Under the pieces are notes generated by a model. That model made no database searches. It worked only from the letters and a program-made list of their open reading frames with translations, and was not told where the DNA came from. 64,000 nt of DNA, from assembly GCA_028023455.1 (NCBI GenBank), contig JAQFVV010012508.1, positions 1,239,877 through 1,303,876 of the forward strand, read 5' to 3'. The position numbers and the translations under genes are program-made. Positions 54,195 to 64,000 of this stretch are shown here, piece by piece (position 1 is the stretch's first letter; the number at the start of each line of letters is the position of its first letter). Origin of the DNA: Epiperipatus broadwayi (lineage: Eukaryota; Onychophora; Udeonychophora; Euonychophora; Peripatidae).

Positions 54195-56887
54195 ACTGTA
54201 ACAGTCAGAATCGTCTATCCTGCTAACACACTGCAGAATTCAAACCCCAGACACGAAACTGAACATTCTAGGAGGGGTTGCCTTCTAGATATACTAAGTT
54301 CGAATCTAAAGTCCAAATTTCACAGCGCCATCTACGTGATAACGCATCTGATGCCACTACTAGTATAACCTTTGACCGGTGCCTGGTGGTCAGGGAGAAA
54401 CAAAAGACTCTATACTAAAAGAAGCTTGGGTGGCTAATTAACATCTATGGATTTACAAAAGAAATGCAGAAAATATATATATATACCGAGACAGTGATAG
54501 GAATCAATAAAATAAGATATCAAATTTAGTTTTAAATAATTTCACAAAATTTATTTATATAAATTATATATATAACGCCACTGTCTGCTTATATAAGACA
54601 GGGACGCATATTAAATAATTGTGGGCATTATATTTCAATAAATGACAAAAGACTTTAAAACAAAGTGATGTATTCTATTCCTCAGGCTAATAGCATTACA
54701 ATAATGTGCTTGACGAGATAGGAACATGTGCGAGGTGCTTTGAGCAATTATACAAGTTTAAGAAAATATTTGAAATTAAGTGTTATAAAATATTTATTGA
54801 TTTCGAGAATAGCACGGACAAAAGCTTACTAAGCAACAAAGTGGGAATGTGATCAAGGCATTTATTTGAGAATAATAATAATAGAATTACATTGGGAGGT
54901 CAGTATTGCTGATAATGAATTTATTAAAGTTGGAGGGTGTGACACGTTTAAGTCACGGATGCTTTATAAAATAAATATAAAATAAAACAATATTGAAGAT
55001 CCGGAATAATTACGGAGGGCATCTCGCCGCTAACCCGTAGGAAAGTATTTTAAGAACAGCCGAAACTTAGCGACTGTGTGACGATTGCGTTTAATTCCCA
55101 GGTGTGTCATTTGGAACACACTTTGCCTGGAAACTTGCAATATACGAAAAGAACGGACTTTGCCGTGTAAAGAATCCTTGGAAAAATAAAACAAAGTGGT
55201 CTCAACAACCAATTCATTTACCAGCAATACGAGACTAGTGTATATAAAAACATACTGAATGGGTTTTACTCGGATTAAGAGAAATGCCCAATCAAATTCC
55301 CCGAAATTCATTTAAAAGGGTCCGCACATTCTCGACGTCAATGATGAACTTTATAATTAAAGTAGAACACGGTAATTAAAATAGGAAAATGCATGCTTGC
55401 GGGTTTGAAAAGTAAGTATAGATTTATATACGCAATCATGCATTAGGGGACCCATTTAATCATTGACCTCGCACATACTCTCATATTAGATTAAAATCAA
55501 TAACATGTAGATTTTAAACTATGTGATTATATTATATATTAAAGAATAGAATCGCCCTCAAACGAGTGATTTGCAAGATAATAAAATTGGAAAATTATTT
55601 AGAAATTTAAAATATGCCTTCATAGCGGCGTCTTATTTTCAACAAAGGGAATAATTCACTCGGTCAAAGACGATTCTGACACATTATCATAATAAAATAA
55701 CAGAAAGCTTAATCAATAGAAGATATTAACCCAAGGATAGAGAGCAAAATGTTGAGTAAACACGTTAAAGAAATACATAATGAAGTTATGTGAAATATAA
55801 GAAAAACAATTTTAAATAGCTATAGCATGTTAGTTATCACAAGAGCTCTTGGGTTAATTTAGGGTTACCTCTGGAGAAGCATTTAGATAGATTGATGGTC
55901 GGCAGGTTTTTATATAATTTAACAGCAAAATCTGGAAATGTTCATATTTTTGGCAGCAGCAGTTCCGGGGTTCCCTGTGTGATAACTTCCGATGGTCTAC
56001 GGCAGCAGATGACCATTCCGGAGAGAAATAGCCTTCTCGCGCGTTACTCTGTCATGTCAAGATTTACAAATTACTAGAATGAACTCAGACTGATTTCTCT
56101 TAGAAACATTAGAAGAAAAACTGGAGAACAAAAGAAAACCATTCTTTTTATAGTAGACGTTAACAATAGAACTGCCCTGGAGCATTACAAAAATATATCG
56201 GACTTATCAGCTGTAATTAAATTTATCCCAATGTCTAAAGGAATTCAACATTAATTAATTTCTTTTGTTAATTTCACTGTCGACATTCGGATTACAAACT
56301 AGATTTAATTAAAAATTACTTTTATTAATTAAAGAAAACCTTAAGTGGACATCTGCTGTTTTTAGATAAAACTTATATAATATTAGCTAATTAAACTATT
56401 GTCCCTCATTTATTTTAAAGAAATATTTGGAATGACTTTTATTAAATTAAACGAAAATTATTTTACTTTTAACTTGCAATATTTGAATCTATTTACTAAA
56501 CGAATATTTACTAAATGAATTTTATTTTAAATCAAAATATATTATGACGGTAATATATTTGTAAATAGATTCAAACAAAATAACTTTAACAATTTATAAT
56601 TTTTATATGTTTTAAAATGGATATCATAGTGTGTGCGCAATTACGACTTATATAACTTACTTTTTAATAAATCAAAATTATGTGAACATATACATAATCT
56701 ATAATCTTTTATTTATTTGGGAATGACTTATATATATAATACGAGCATTGTACTCGTGGTTTAAAATTAGCCAGGATTTTCGGTATATAAGCGTATTGCA
56801 GACACTATGATAGATTGGGGTTCAAACTAAGGTATGAGGGTAGGCAATAGGTGAGAAAAGGTGAAACGAAGATCTGCAAAGCAGACC
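54195..56887. mobile_element. 2.7-kb insertion in the E3 5' LTR, type uncertain
   Basis: E3 LTR homology stops at ATTATCATAC and resumes near CTTACTG...TTTAGAGTGC. The left 1.49 kb (54196-55685) starts TGTAACAGTCAGAATCGTCT and closes with AGACGATTCTGACACA, so it is bounded by short inverted termini of TG...CA form as in an LTR. A TATATAA at about 54589 could be its promoter. TTATCATA occurs on both sides of this 1.49-kb unit. The remaining 1.2 kb (55686-56887) is unassigned. CpG is frequent, suggesting a younger insertion. No domain was recognised in the open frames at 55030-55311 and 55892-56077. Confidence 0.55.
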
Positions 56888-57582
56888 TTACTGTTTCAAT
56901 ACTTTAGAGTGCTTATTATTTTTTACTTTCTGACATTTTATATATACATATACCTTCATATTTTATTTACTTTTATACATTAGTAGTGTATAATTTTATA
57001 GTCAGAACATATTACCTTCACATTTTCAGCAGGGATACACTGAATGGAAGCCAACTAGACCTACCAAAATATCTTTTTCTCCGAATGTTAGCTTATGCGT
57101 CTTTGATAGCATCTAAGTCTCCAGAGCAATTTTAGTCATGAGATTGTTTTTCAATTAGTGCATTATTAAACAATTTATTATTTTTTTATCCCACAATTAA
57201 TGTAAAACCTTTTATTATTGTAATTTGCAGACCTGTATCAAATTATATTATGTGTGCGCTTAATAAACTTCTTTTCATTTACTTGAATTTATTCATTGCT
57301 GCACTCATAATTCTTCAATTATATCAAAGATTACTTACTCAACAACTTCTTTACCTTGTTGAGAAATTTTAAAATATTATTACACTGTGCAATCTCTAAA
57401 AGTTCACATCCGATATCCTTTACAGGAAACAGAACTCCCCCTCTTTCAGTTATCAGAAAATATGTAAAATATTATTCCACTTTTCATTCTCTAACAGTTC
57501 GGATCTGAAAATCCTTTGCATGGAACATAATTCTCTCTGTTTCAATTATCTGAAAATATCATTTATTCTTGATAAATTGTAA

Positions 57583-57792
57583 TCAAGATTTATTTTGCAT
57601 TCTGCCTATTTGTTTAATTTTGCTAGATGTAGTTTTTGTAGCAATGCTTTCATGACCTGACTCAAAATGATTTAGTTTAATAATTCCTTCTGTCCACTTC
57701 TTCCAAAAATTATCATGTATCCAGAGTACTTCATCTCCAAAGCAAATAGCTACATTTTCCTTCTGCAGAAAGCATTTTCTTCCGATTGCCAT
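57583..57792 (-). pseudogene. Possible gypsy integrase C-terminal fragment
   Basis: The 69-codon frame encodes FGDEVLWIHDNFWKKWTEGI, resembling the G(D)xVWV...KWxxGxI segment of the gypsy integrase C-terminal barrel. It lies just upstream, in the minus-strand sense, of the E3 5' LTR, as the end of another element in the same orientation would. Nothing else of pol was confidently recognised, so the call is tentative. Confidence 0.4.
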
Positions 57793-60700
57793 CTTGTCAA
57801 CTCTATGGGTGATTTTTCTCTAACTATAAATTGTTTGGTGTGTATTTGTATAATTTTAGATTTATTGAAAAATTGTGCATGCATATCATGAAAAATGGAA
57901 CATTTTCCTGTAACGAGACATTATCCAAACTGTAAGTATCAGAAGCATTTTGTTGATCCAGTGACTGGAGTAAACATCCAAGTATTCATAGGTTGAAGCC
58001 AAATTCTAAAGATGACAGTCACGCCCTCTGAACTATTAAAGTCTCATCTGTATCATATATTATATCTTGTCAATAAAACAATTTGTGAACTGGAATCTCT
58101 TAAGCCTTTCTACAGAATATCTGCTGTTTATTGACGGTAATTAAAAGAATAAATATATATATTAATTTTTGGTTACTAACCCAATTCATTATTTTATTGT
58201 ACTATATATTGTTTGAGTACTGTATTTTTTTTTTATGAAAAATTTAAAAATTTGTCATTTTCAAATGGATTTGATTTTTTAGTATCATAAAACTACATTT
58301 ACAGTTGACCCTGATTTTTTTTATTCATTTTGAAAGACATTTAAGAAAATTAAAATAATTTAAAGGATCAATAAGATTTATAAATACATATATATAATTT
58401 AAAATTGATAAGATTTCCCAAAGTTATATATATATTATTTACAATTAATTTGTACTTTAACGTGATGTACTTTTACAAGAATCCAATTTTCCCAAAAATG
58501 TTCACTTATCTCAGTATAAGTTCAGTAGCTTTATGCAGCGTTTAAAATCAGAAGCTAAAAGAAAAATTAATGTAGTAGGTTGATTATATTTTTAGGTCTG
58601 CCATTTGCATCATTCTTTTTAATGTCATTTCTCGTTAACAGGGGGCAGTCTTTGATTCTTTTTAGATGATGATATCCAATCCATCTCTAATGTAAGAGAT
58701 AGCTGTGCTGAGTATCTCTATTTATTTAGTACAGATTTTTACAATTACATCGCTCTAGGAATTGCGATAGTAAGTTTGTTTGTGACAAGTTTACTTTTTC
58801 TAAAATGTTTTGTTTTTACCAATTTAGCAAACTTCGGCTAGGTGATCTATTTTGCCACACTTTTGTACCTTTCCTATTGCAATTGTTTACTGGGCTCAAA
58901 ATTTTTACAATGATAGCGTTCAATTTTTTTCATTTTGATGAATTTCACATTTGGATATGTAGAGGATTATTATTTGTTTAATGTCGCTTATTTCAGAACA
59001 AGATCGTACGTAATGCCTCTTGATGAAAGGTCAGGAATTGTTCTGAAAATTGATGATGATCAATACTGATATAATAATTCTAACCGTTTTCTATACATAT
59101 TTAGTTTTGTAGTTTATTTAACCACTTATTCGTGTGCAAGCAGTATTAAGTGTCATGATCGGCATTGTTTTGATAATAATTATGCCAAGATTTTACAATG
59201 TGGTCCTTTTAAATCCAGTCTCCAAGGATGACCTGATGATTATTTGCTGCTAATGCTTTTTTTATTACTTATATTTGCTTCCAATGATCATCTGTTGATT
59301 CTTTTCTGAAAAGTTTTGTTCAGTTACAAGTGGCATATCAACATGTAGTTATATTGATTATGAAGTTGTAATAAGATATAAATATTCTTTATTTTCACAC
59401 TTCATTTCGGCCTTTCCCTCATCTCGACCACTACAATACACATATACTCTGTTCAAATTAAAAATTATTTTGCCCAGAAAAAATTATTCGTCAAATTCGT
59501 AGAATGGTTTATAATTACATATTTAATTTCCAAAGGAATTCATCAGATTGATGGAGAAATGGAGTGTTATAAAAATCAATATATCATGGAACTTCCTATT
59601 AGTGGGCATGGGTTTGACTCACCTGAGGCATAAAAGTTAGGTATAGTCTTTTTCATCTTTTGGTTATATCCATCATCTTGTAATGAAATTTTTAGTGAGT
59701 TTCATCTTTTTTTTTTAACATCTCTTCATAAGAAGTTCAACGTTTTTTGTTTTCTTTTATTTTGCTTTGATTTTATTTGTTTATTTTGTTTTACTTCATT
59801 TTTTTTATTTTGTTTGGGTTTTTCTTCCTAAATATTTAATATATTGATATTTCTACTGATAGAATCAATATACCATAATATTGGCACTAGTTGATAACAA
59901 TGTCGATAACAAAACATTTCAAACTATGTGGAAGAAAGAAATGATAAATTTGCACACTAATAGTATTAAAAACTTTATAACTAAAGAAAATACTATTCAT
60001 ATGGTACTAAGCAAAAATCGGTATTAATTTATTTGCACTTAATAATGATTATATATTATGATTCATCATTACGCATGAAATAATCAAATTCATAACATGA
60101 AACTGTAATTTATAAACTTTATCCGTGCTCGTATTTATGCACTCTCGCAGAATGTTCTCAAAGATGTTTGCAGATGTTTTTCGGTAAGGTATCATATCTG
60201 GATCTTTTGAAAATACAGTATATTAGGAAATGTTGGAACATATGGATATATTTCATCCTGATGGAAAATGGCTATAGGATATTAACCAAAAGCACTGCAA
60301 TACATTTAGTATATCAATCATGGACCATCAAGTTGTCAATATGTAATGCATGCAAGATATGATTCCCATCGGAATTGATAGCGCTACCTATAAAAGAACT
60401 TAGGAGAGCAATCATAATCTATCATTCTTTTAATAATCAAATTAGACTATCATTAAAGTCTAAACAAGTTTGTCAGATATAGCTGAACACCGTACTTTTT
60501 TGCTAGTACTTCTTATCCTACGAGCTCGGTAACATTTTGAAGTCAGCGAGAGTCATTATAAAAGTCTTTTTGATCTCAGAATTAATTCTACCTTTTATCA
60601 TTTCACTGTCTATGTCTTAACAGAAATGTCTACTCAGACTTCTACCTTTTGAAATTATCTTTGACCTCCCATTGTCCGATAATACCCATGCCTATTTTTT

Positions 60701-62508
60701 CAAAATGAATTTTGTCTGACTGAATCAGGATCTTTTCGTGCATCTATGTAGTTGCCAAACACATTCAACTCTTCTCATTTCATTGAGTGTCTGAGTTGCA
60801 ATTTGGTTCGTGGACTACTTACATATAGATAAGCTCATAATCACATTTTCTGAAATCTGTATACTTTCCCCCCAGGCATCATCTGATTTACAATTTTCTA
60901 TTGCATTTTTTTTTTTTTTTACATATTTGGAACTTCTAGATTATCGACTCCAATTGTTGGTTAGCATTTTTCTGGATAGGAAATTGTCTTACCAATGAAT
61001 AAATGTGTAATAAAATTATTGTGTTATTTATTTTGTTAAAAACAATTATTGTACTTTTTTTTGTTTTTGTATAATACACCTAGATATCTTGTATAAACTT
61101 GATTTATCATTCATTGGTGTAGTATTTTGCCAAAATTGCTAACAATACACACACATCAAACACTCATGTATCACTTTATCCCAAAAGTGGAATATGTAAA
61201 TCAATGAATTTACATATTAACTATCAGTTATAAAATTTTGTGCTTTTCTTATAATTAATATCAGCTGGTAAATTTGAGCAGTATGAATATAACCTAGGGT
61301 GAAAGCATTGCTCAGCTATTTATTGTTTTAACTGAAATAAATCTAATCTTTTCTTCAGTAGCGAATGAACGCTATTAATAGAATAATAATATCTGTTGAA
61401 CTAATTCTATATCATCTAGTTTTAATTGTTAAACACTTTGTTTTAACAAAAATTCAGAGTTTATTTAAACTTTTGAAATACGTTCAATTGTTAGTAAAAA
61501 TGCTCCATCTATCTAAAGTATTCCGCCAAAAGGAATAATCTTAGAAATTCTTTTATATTTGGCTATTCTACTGATTACTCCATTTTTTTTTACGGGTAAG
61601 ATTAATGAATGATTTTCAAACATTATAGCTTTATTTACCATTGTCATGCAGTAGCTTATTTAAAAATTTTCTTTTTTCTCTCTCTTTATCCCCTATTTTA
61701 ATCTTTTTTTAATTGAACATATATATTCAATTTCTGCCTGTCCAGGCATTACTTTGTGCTCTTTTAATTGTTTTTTTTTTTTAATGGGTCACTAGTTTTA
61801 CCATTATATGCCCTTTCACATTTGCCTAGTGATTCATAGATGAAGTTTTAGTTTTACAGTATTTTAAATTTAGATTCTATAGTGGAATCTTAACCTCTGT
61901 AATATAGAAAATAAATATCTCTTATCTTAAATAAAAAACTATTTTTTTAGTTATTTTTTAAAATAGTTAGTATTCACTAAGATAAGATTATACCAAATAT
62001 AAATGGGAAAAAATTGAATTGGCTTACGAATAAATAAAAGATTTCAATTAGCTTACATTGTTTTAATAGATTTAGAATGATAATGAAGGGAATATCCATC
62101 TATTTGAAAAGGAAATATACGCTTTATTCATAGAACATTTTTTGACTTGCAATAATAAAACTTCCGTACTAAATGAAAATAATATAGCTTTTTCCAGTAA
62201 CTAAGAAAATGTATAAGTAAGGAATTGGAAATTGATTGAATTAAAATTTAGAAAAGTATTTTGATACTGAAACATAGGAAGAATTTTAGAAACTATTACA
62301 AATTTAAAAGGGTTTTTAATTGGAAGGAATTAGTTGATAGAAATTTGAGAAATCTTGTTATCTTTTTTTTTTTTTGCTGTAGTTAATTAAAATTAATAAT
62401 GATGTAGGAAAAAATACGGACGTAAAATTGTTATAATATTATTAATTGTGTGATATTAGTTGCATGTATTATTAAGTTTGAAAAATGCGGATTTTATTTT
62501 TTTTCCAG
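57793..62508. other. Gene-free stretch upstream of the TBCE-like exon
   Basis: I read both strands and found no domain I can support. Base composition is somewhat more even at 60400-60900, which may be a decayed element. The part nearest 62508 is intron or 5' flank of the TBCE-like gene. Confidence 0.4.
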
Positions 62509-62614
62509 ATTATGATTGAAACTGACATTGATAAAATTGAAATTGGTAATCGAATAATTTGTGATAATCATTTTGGAACCGTACTTTATAAAGGTGAAGT
62601 TCCACCGACACAAG
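62509..62614 (+). CDS. TBCE: Tubulin-folding cofactor E, exon with start codon and beginning of the CAP-Gly domain
   Basis: Acceptor TTTTTCCAG/ATT at 62508/62509, ATG at 62512, donor CACAAG/GTAAAT after 62614. The 34 complete codons encode MIETDIDKIEIGNRIICDNH followed by FGTVLYKGEVPPTQ. (V/I)G.R(V/I)......GTV.Y.G.VPPT.G is the beginning of a CAP-Gly domain, and a CAP-Gly domain starting about ten residues from the N-terminus with VPPT(K/Q)G is characteristic of TBCE. TBCE acts with cofactors C and D in the cytosol to assemble the alpha/beta-tubulin dimer, its CAP-Gly domain binding alpha-tubulin. The next exon should supply the WLG(I/V)EWD continuation and lies outside the window or was not recognised. 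Other CAP-Gly proteins are less likely because of the N-terminal position. Confidence 0.75.
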
Positions 62615-63227
62615 GTAAATTACATTTCATATTGCTTCATTTTTCAAATGGTGATGCGTCTTTCAGTATATTTATGATCATTAAAAGATTGAATATAGTG
62701 ACTTTTTGATGTGCATAGAATTGTTTTCTAAAATTACATTTGTATTACCCATTATGTAAATAACAGTTCCCAAGAGGTTCTATTTCTAGCTTTCTAATGA
62801 TATTGTTGGTATATATCGTTAATTTTTTATGAACGGAATACTGAGCATTCTAAAGAAATATATATACTAAATATGTATTATTTTGTAGTTGATTACAGCA
62901 TGAATTATTATAACTTATGTTGCCAATATTAAATAAATTGTTCCACTTATCATAATAAAGTCATATAAAATATGAGACATAATGAAGCATAATAATAAAA
63001 ATAAATAGATGTGTTTTTTTTTTAATAAATAATGGGAGTATTTATTTAAAACAGGATGTGATGTGATATGATGTGATGTATTTGGCCTCTCCTTAAACGA
63101 AGTCAAGAATATCTCAGCAATTATGCCCAGATAAACCTGTTAGCCATTTTATTCTCCATTCCCCACTCTTAAGTCTTCCCATATTCTGCCCCATCCCATT
63201 TCCACAACATAAACTTTGTCAACTCTA
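62615..63227. other. Intron of the TBCE-like gene
   Basis: AT-rich sequence following the donor at 62615. A short GATGTGATGTGATAT direct repeat occurs near 63056-63078. No second exon was recognised. Confidence 0.5.
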
Positions 63228-63308
63228 TGGCCTAGTGCCACTCAGTGCAAGCCTGAGTAATCAATGGATGCCAGAATGCTTGTGCATAAAATCCCTATCT
63301 AGTGCCTA
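63228..63308. mobile_element. Foldback family B fragment joined to a PLE
   Basis: GTGCCACTCAGTGCAAGCC, AATCAATGGATGCCAGAA and GCACAAG complement through to CTATCTAGTGCCTATTCC are family B. The sequence changes abruptly to PLE coding sequence at about 63309. Confidence 0.75.
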
Positions 63309-64000
63309 TTCCTACCTACAATTTTATAAGAAGACAATTTAAATGGCAAAGAAATAAAATTATATTTTTCTTTATCCTTTACATCCTTACAAATATTACT
63401 ATTAAATAAAATACTTTTAACAAATTTATCAGAGTACCCAACACTCAAATAATCTTTATAGAATTGACCTTTCTGAAACAAAGCTACACTACTAGAATTA
63501 TTTAATTTTTTATTCCTATGACAATAATTTCTTAAAGCAGCTACTTTATGAGATACAGACTGATAGCTATCAGGCTTAATAGACCTCAGTTCTCTACTTT
63601 TAACAAAATCACTGAATAGTAGCAATTAGTCTCTACATTTCTAATCACCAAAAGATCTAAAAATTTTAACTTAACAAAATCTAACTCCCCTCCTTCTAAC
63701 ACTTATCTTATAGAAGGATCAAAACAATTAAACTCATTTACAAATTCCTTCAATTTTTCATTCTCAACTACAAATAAACAATCATCTACATATCTAACAA
63801 ATAATTTTAAACATAAACAATTATTTTTAATAATAATTTCCTTCTCCATATAATTAATATAAATTGAACATACTAAAGGAAAAATAATATAACCTATTAT
63901 CCACCCTTCCTTAATTTTATAAAAATTACCTTTATAAGTAAAATACATAAAATCTTCCAATAATAAAAGCAAATTTTTAATTACCCTAATTTTATTTTTT
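63309..64000 (-). pseudogene. Penelope-like element RT fragment, running off the window
   Basis: Minus strand. 63972-63703 encodes FPLVCSIYINYMEKEIIIKN (the region after GSPLSP, itself mutated to GYIIFP), then LFVRYVDDCLFVVENEKLKE (YVDD box) and FVNEFNCFDPSI. The next frame gives LKFLDLLVIRN (FLDL motif), and 63625-63299 encodes SVSHKVAALRNYCHRNKKLN and the thumb region. The GIY-YIG part would follow but is replaced by the family B fragment. The upstream RT continues past base 64000. Confidence 0.85.

Larger units (their letters stand above)
49381..57012 (-). mobile_element. Ty3/gypsy element E3, full domain set but degenerate
   Basis: On the minus strand: 5' LTR 57012-53760 (interrupted by a 2.7-kb insertion), primer-binding-site-like TTTGGCACAAGTG at about 53740, gag from 53577, protease, RT, RNase H, integrase, a polypurine tract AGAGTGAAGAGAGT just before the 3' LTR, and 3' LTR 49989-49381. 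Order and spacing are those of a complete Ty3/gypsy element of about 5 kb. Many frameshifts and stops mean it is not autonomous now. Confidence 0.9.

Noticed and set aside
49381-57012. An intact infectious or mobile gypsy element
   Set aside because: All domains are present but frameshifts and stops occur in every gene, and the 5' LTR is interrupted.
57793-60900. Further gypsy pol pieces on the minus strand, for example an SDNG-like peptide near 60660
   Set aside because: Isolated four-residue match without the neighbouring integrase sequence.
1-64000. Bacterial-type features (operons, CRISPR, riboswitches, Shine-Dalgarno sites)
   Set aside because: Composition, introns and retroelements show nuclear metazoan DNA; no regularly spaced spacer-repeat array was seen.

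Overview
The window is about 70-75% A+T nuclear DNA from a large, gene-poor, repeat-rich metazoan genome, probably an invertebrate. The evidence is spliceosomal-type exon borders, tRNA-derived SINEs, Penelope-like elements (PLEs) with GIY-YIG endonucleases, Ty3/gypsy LTR elements, a LINE reverse transcriptase remnant, inverted-repeat elements, and one 500-bp scaffold gap of N (12412-12911). The species cannot be named from this sequence. There are no operons, ribosome binding sites or CRISPR arrays.

Host genes are few. A first coding exon at 46015-46213 (minus) encodes a membrane segment followed by the start of a SAM domain. An exon at 62509-62614 (plus) encodes the start of an N-terminal CAP-Gly domain and looks like tubulin-folding cofactor E. 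A 70-bp exon candidate lies at 8514-8583 (minus). Almost everything else is mobile DNA.

Layout. 0-11 kb: inverted-repeat elements carrying hammerhead-ribozyme-like motifs, a head-to-head PLE palindrome (3635-5766) and a PLE endonuclease relic (7444-7765). 11.3-17.4 kb: a gutted Ty3/gypsy element with 0.7-kb LTRs, itself hit by other insertions. 17.5-27 kb: foldback copies, three tRNA-like SINEs, tandem duplications, a CpG-bearing unassigned block (20.25-22.13 kb) and a 1.63-kb DNA transposon with a perfect 8-bp duplication. 27-30.3 kb: two PLE relics and a decayed LINE. 32.3-35.5 kb: a 1.5-kb palindrome split by a 1.69-kb TTAA-flanked insertion. 36.2-38.7 kb: a broken CCHC gag-like gene. 39.5-44.7 kb: more foldback elements and a gypsy integrase relic. 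47.2-57 kb: two gypsy elements side by side in opposite orientations. 63.2-64 kb: a foldback fragment fused to a PLE relic that runs off the window.

The most notable signal is a superfamily of palindromic, apparently non-coding elements. Both arms carry divergently oriented type I hammerhead motifs: CTGANGA core, stem-loop II, GAAAC, tiny stem III ending in GTH, and stem I of the CCTCA/TGGGG type. Stems I and II show compensatory changes between copies, and several copies are flanked by 10-15-bp target duplications. This resembles retrozymes and the hammerheads known from PLEs, but in inverted-repeat form.
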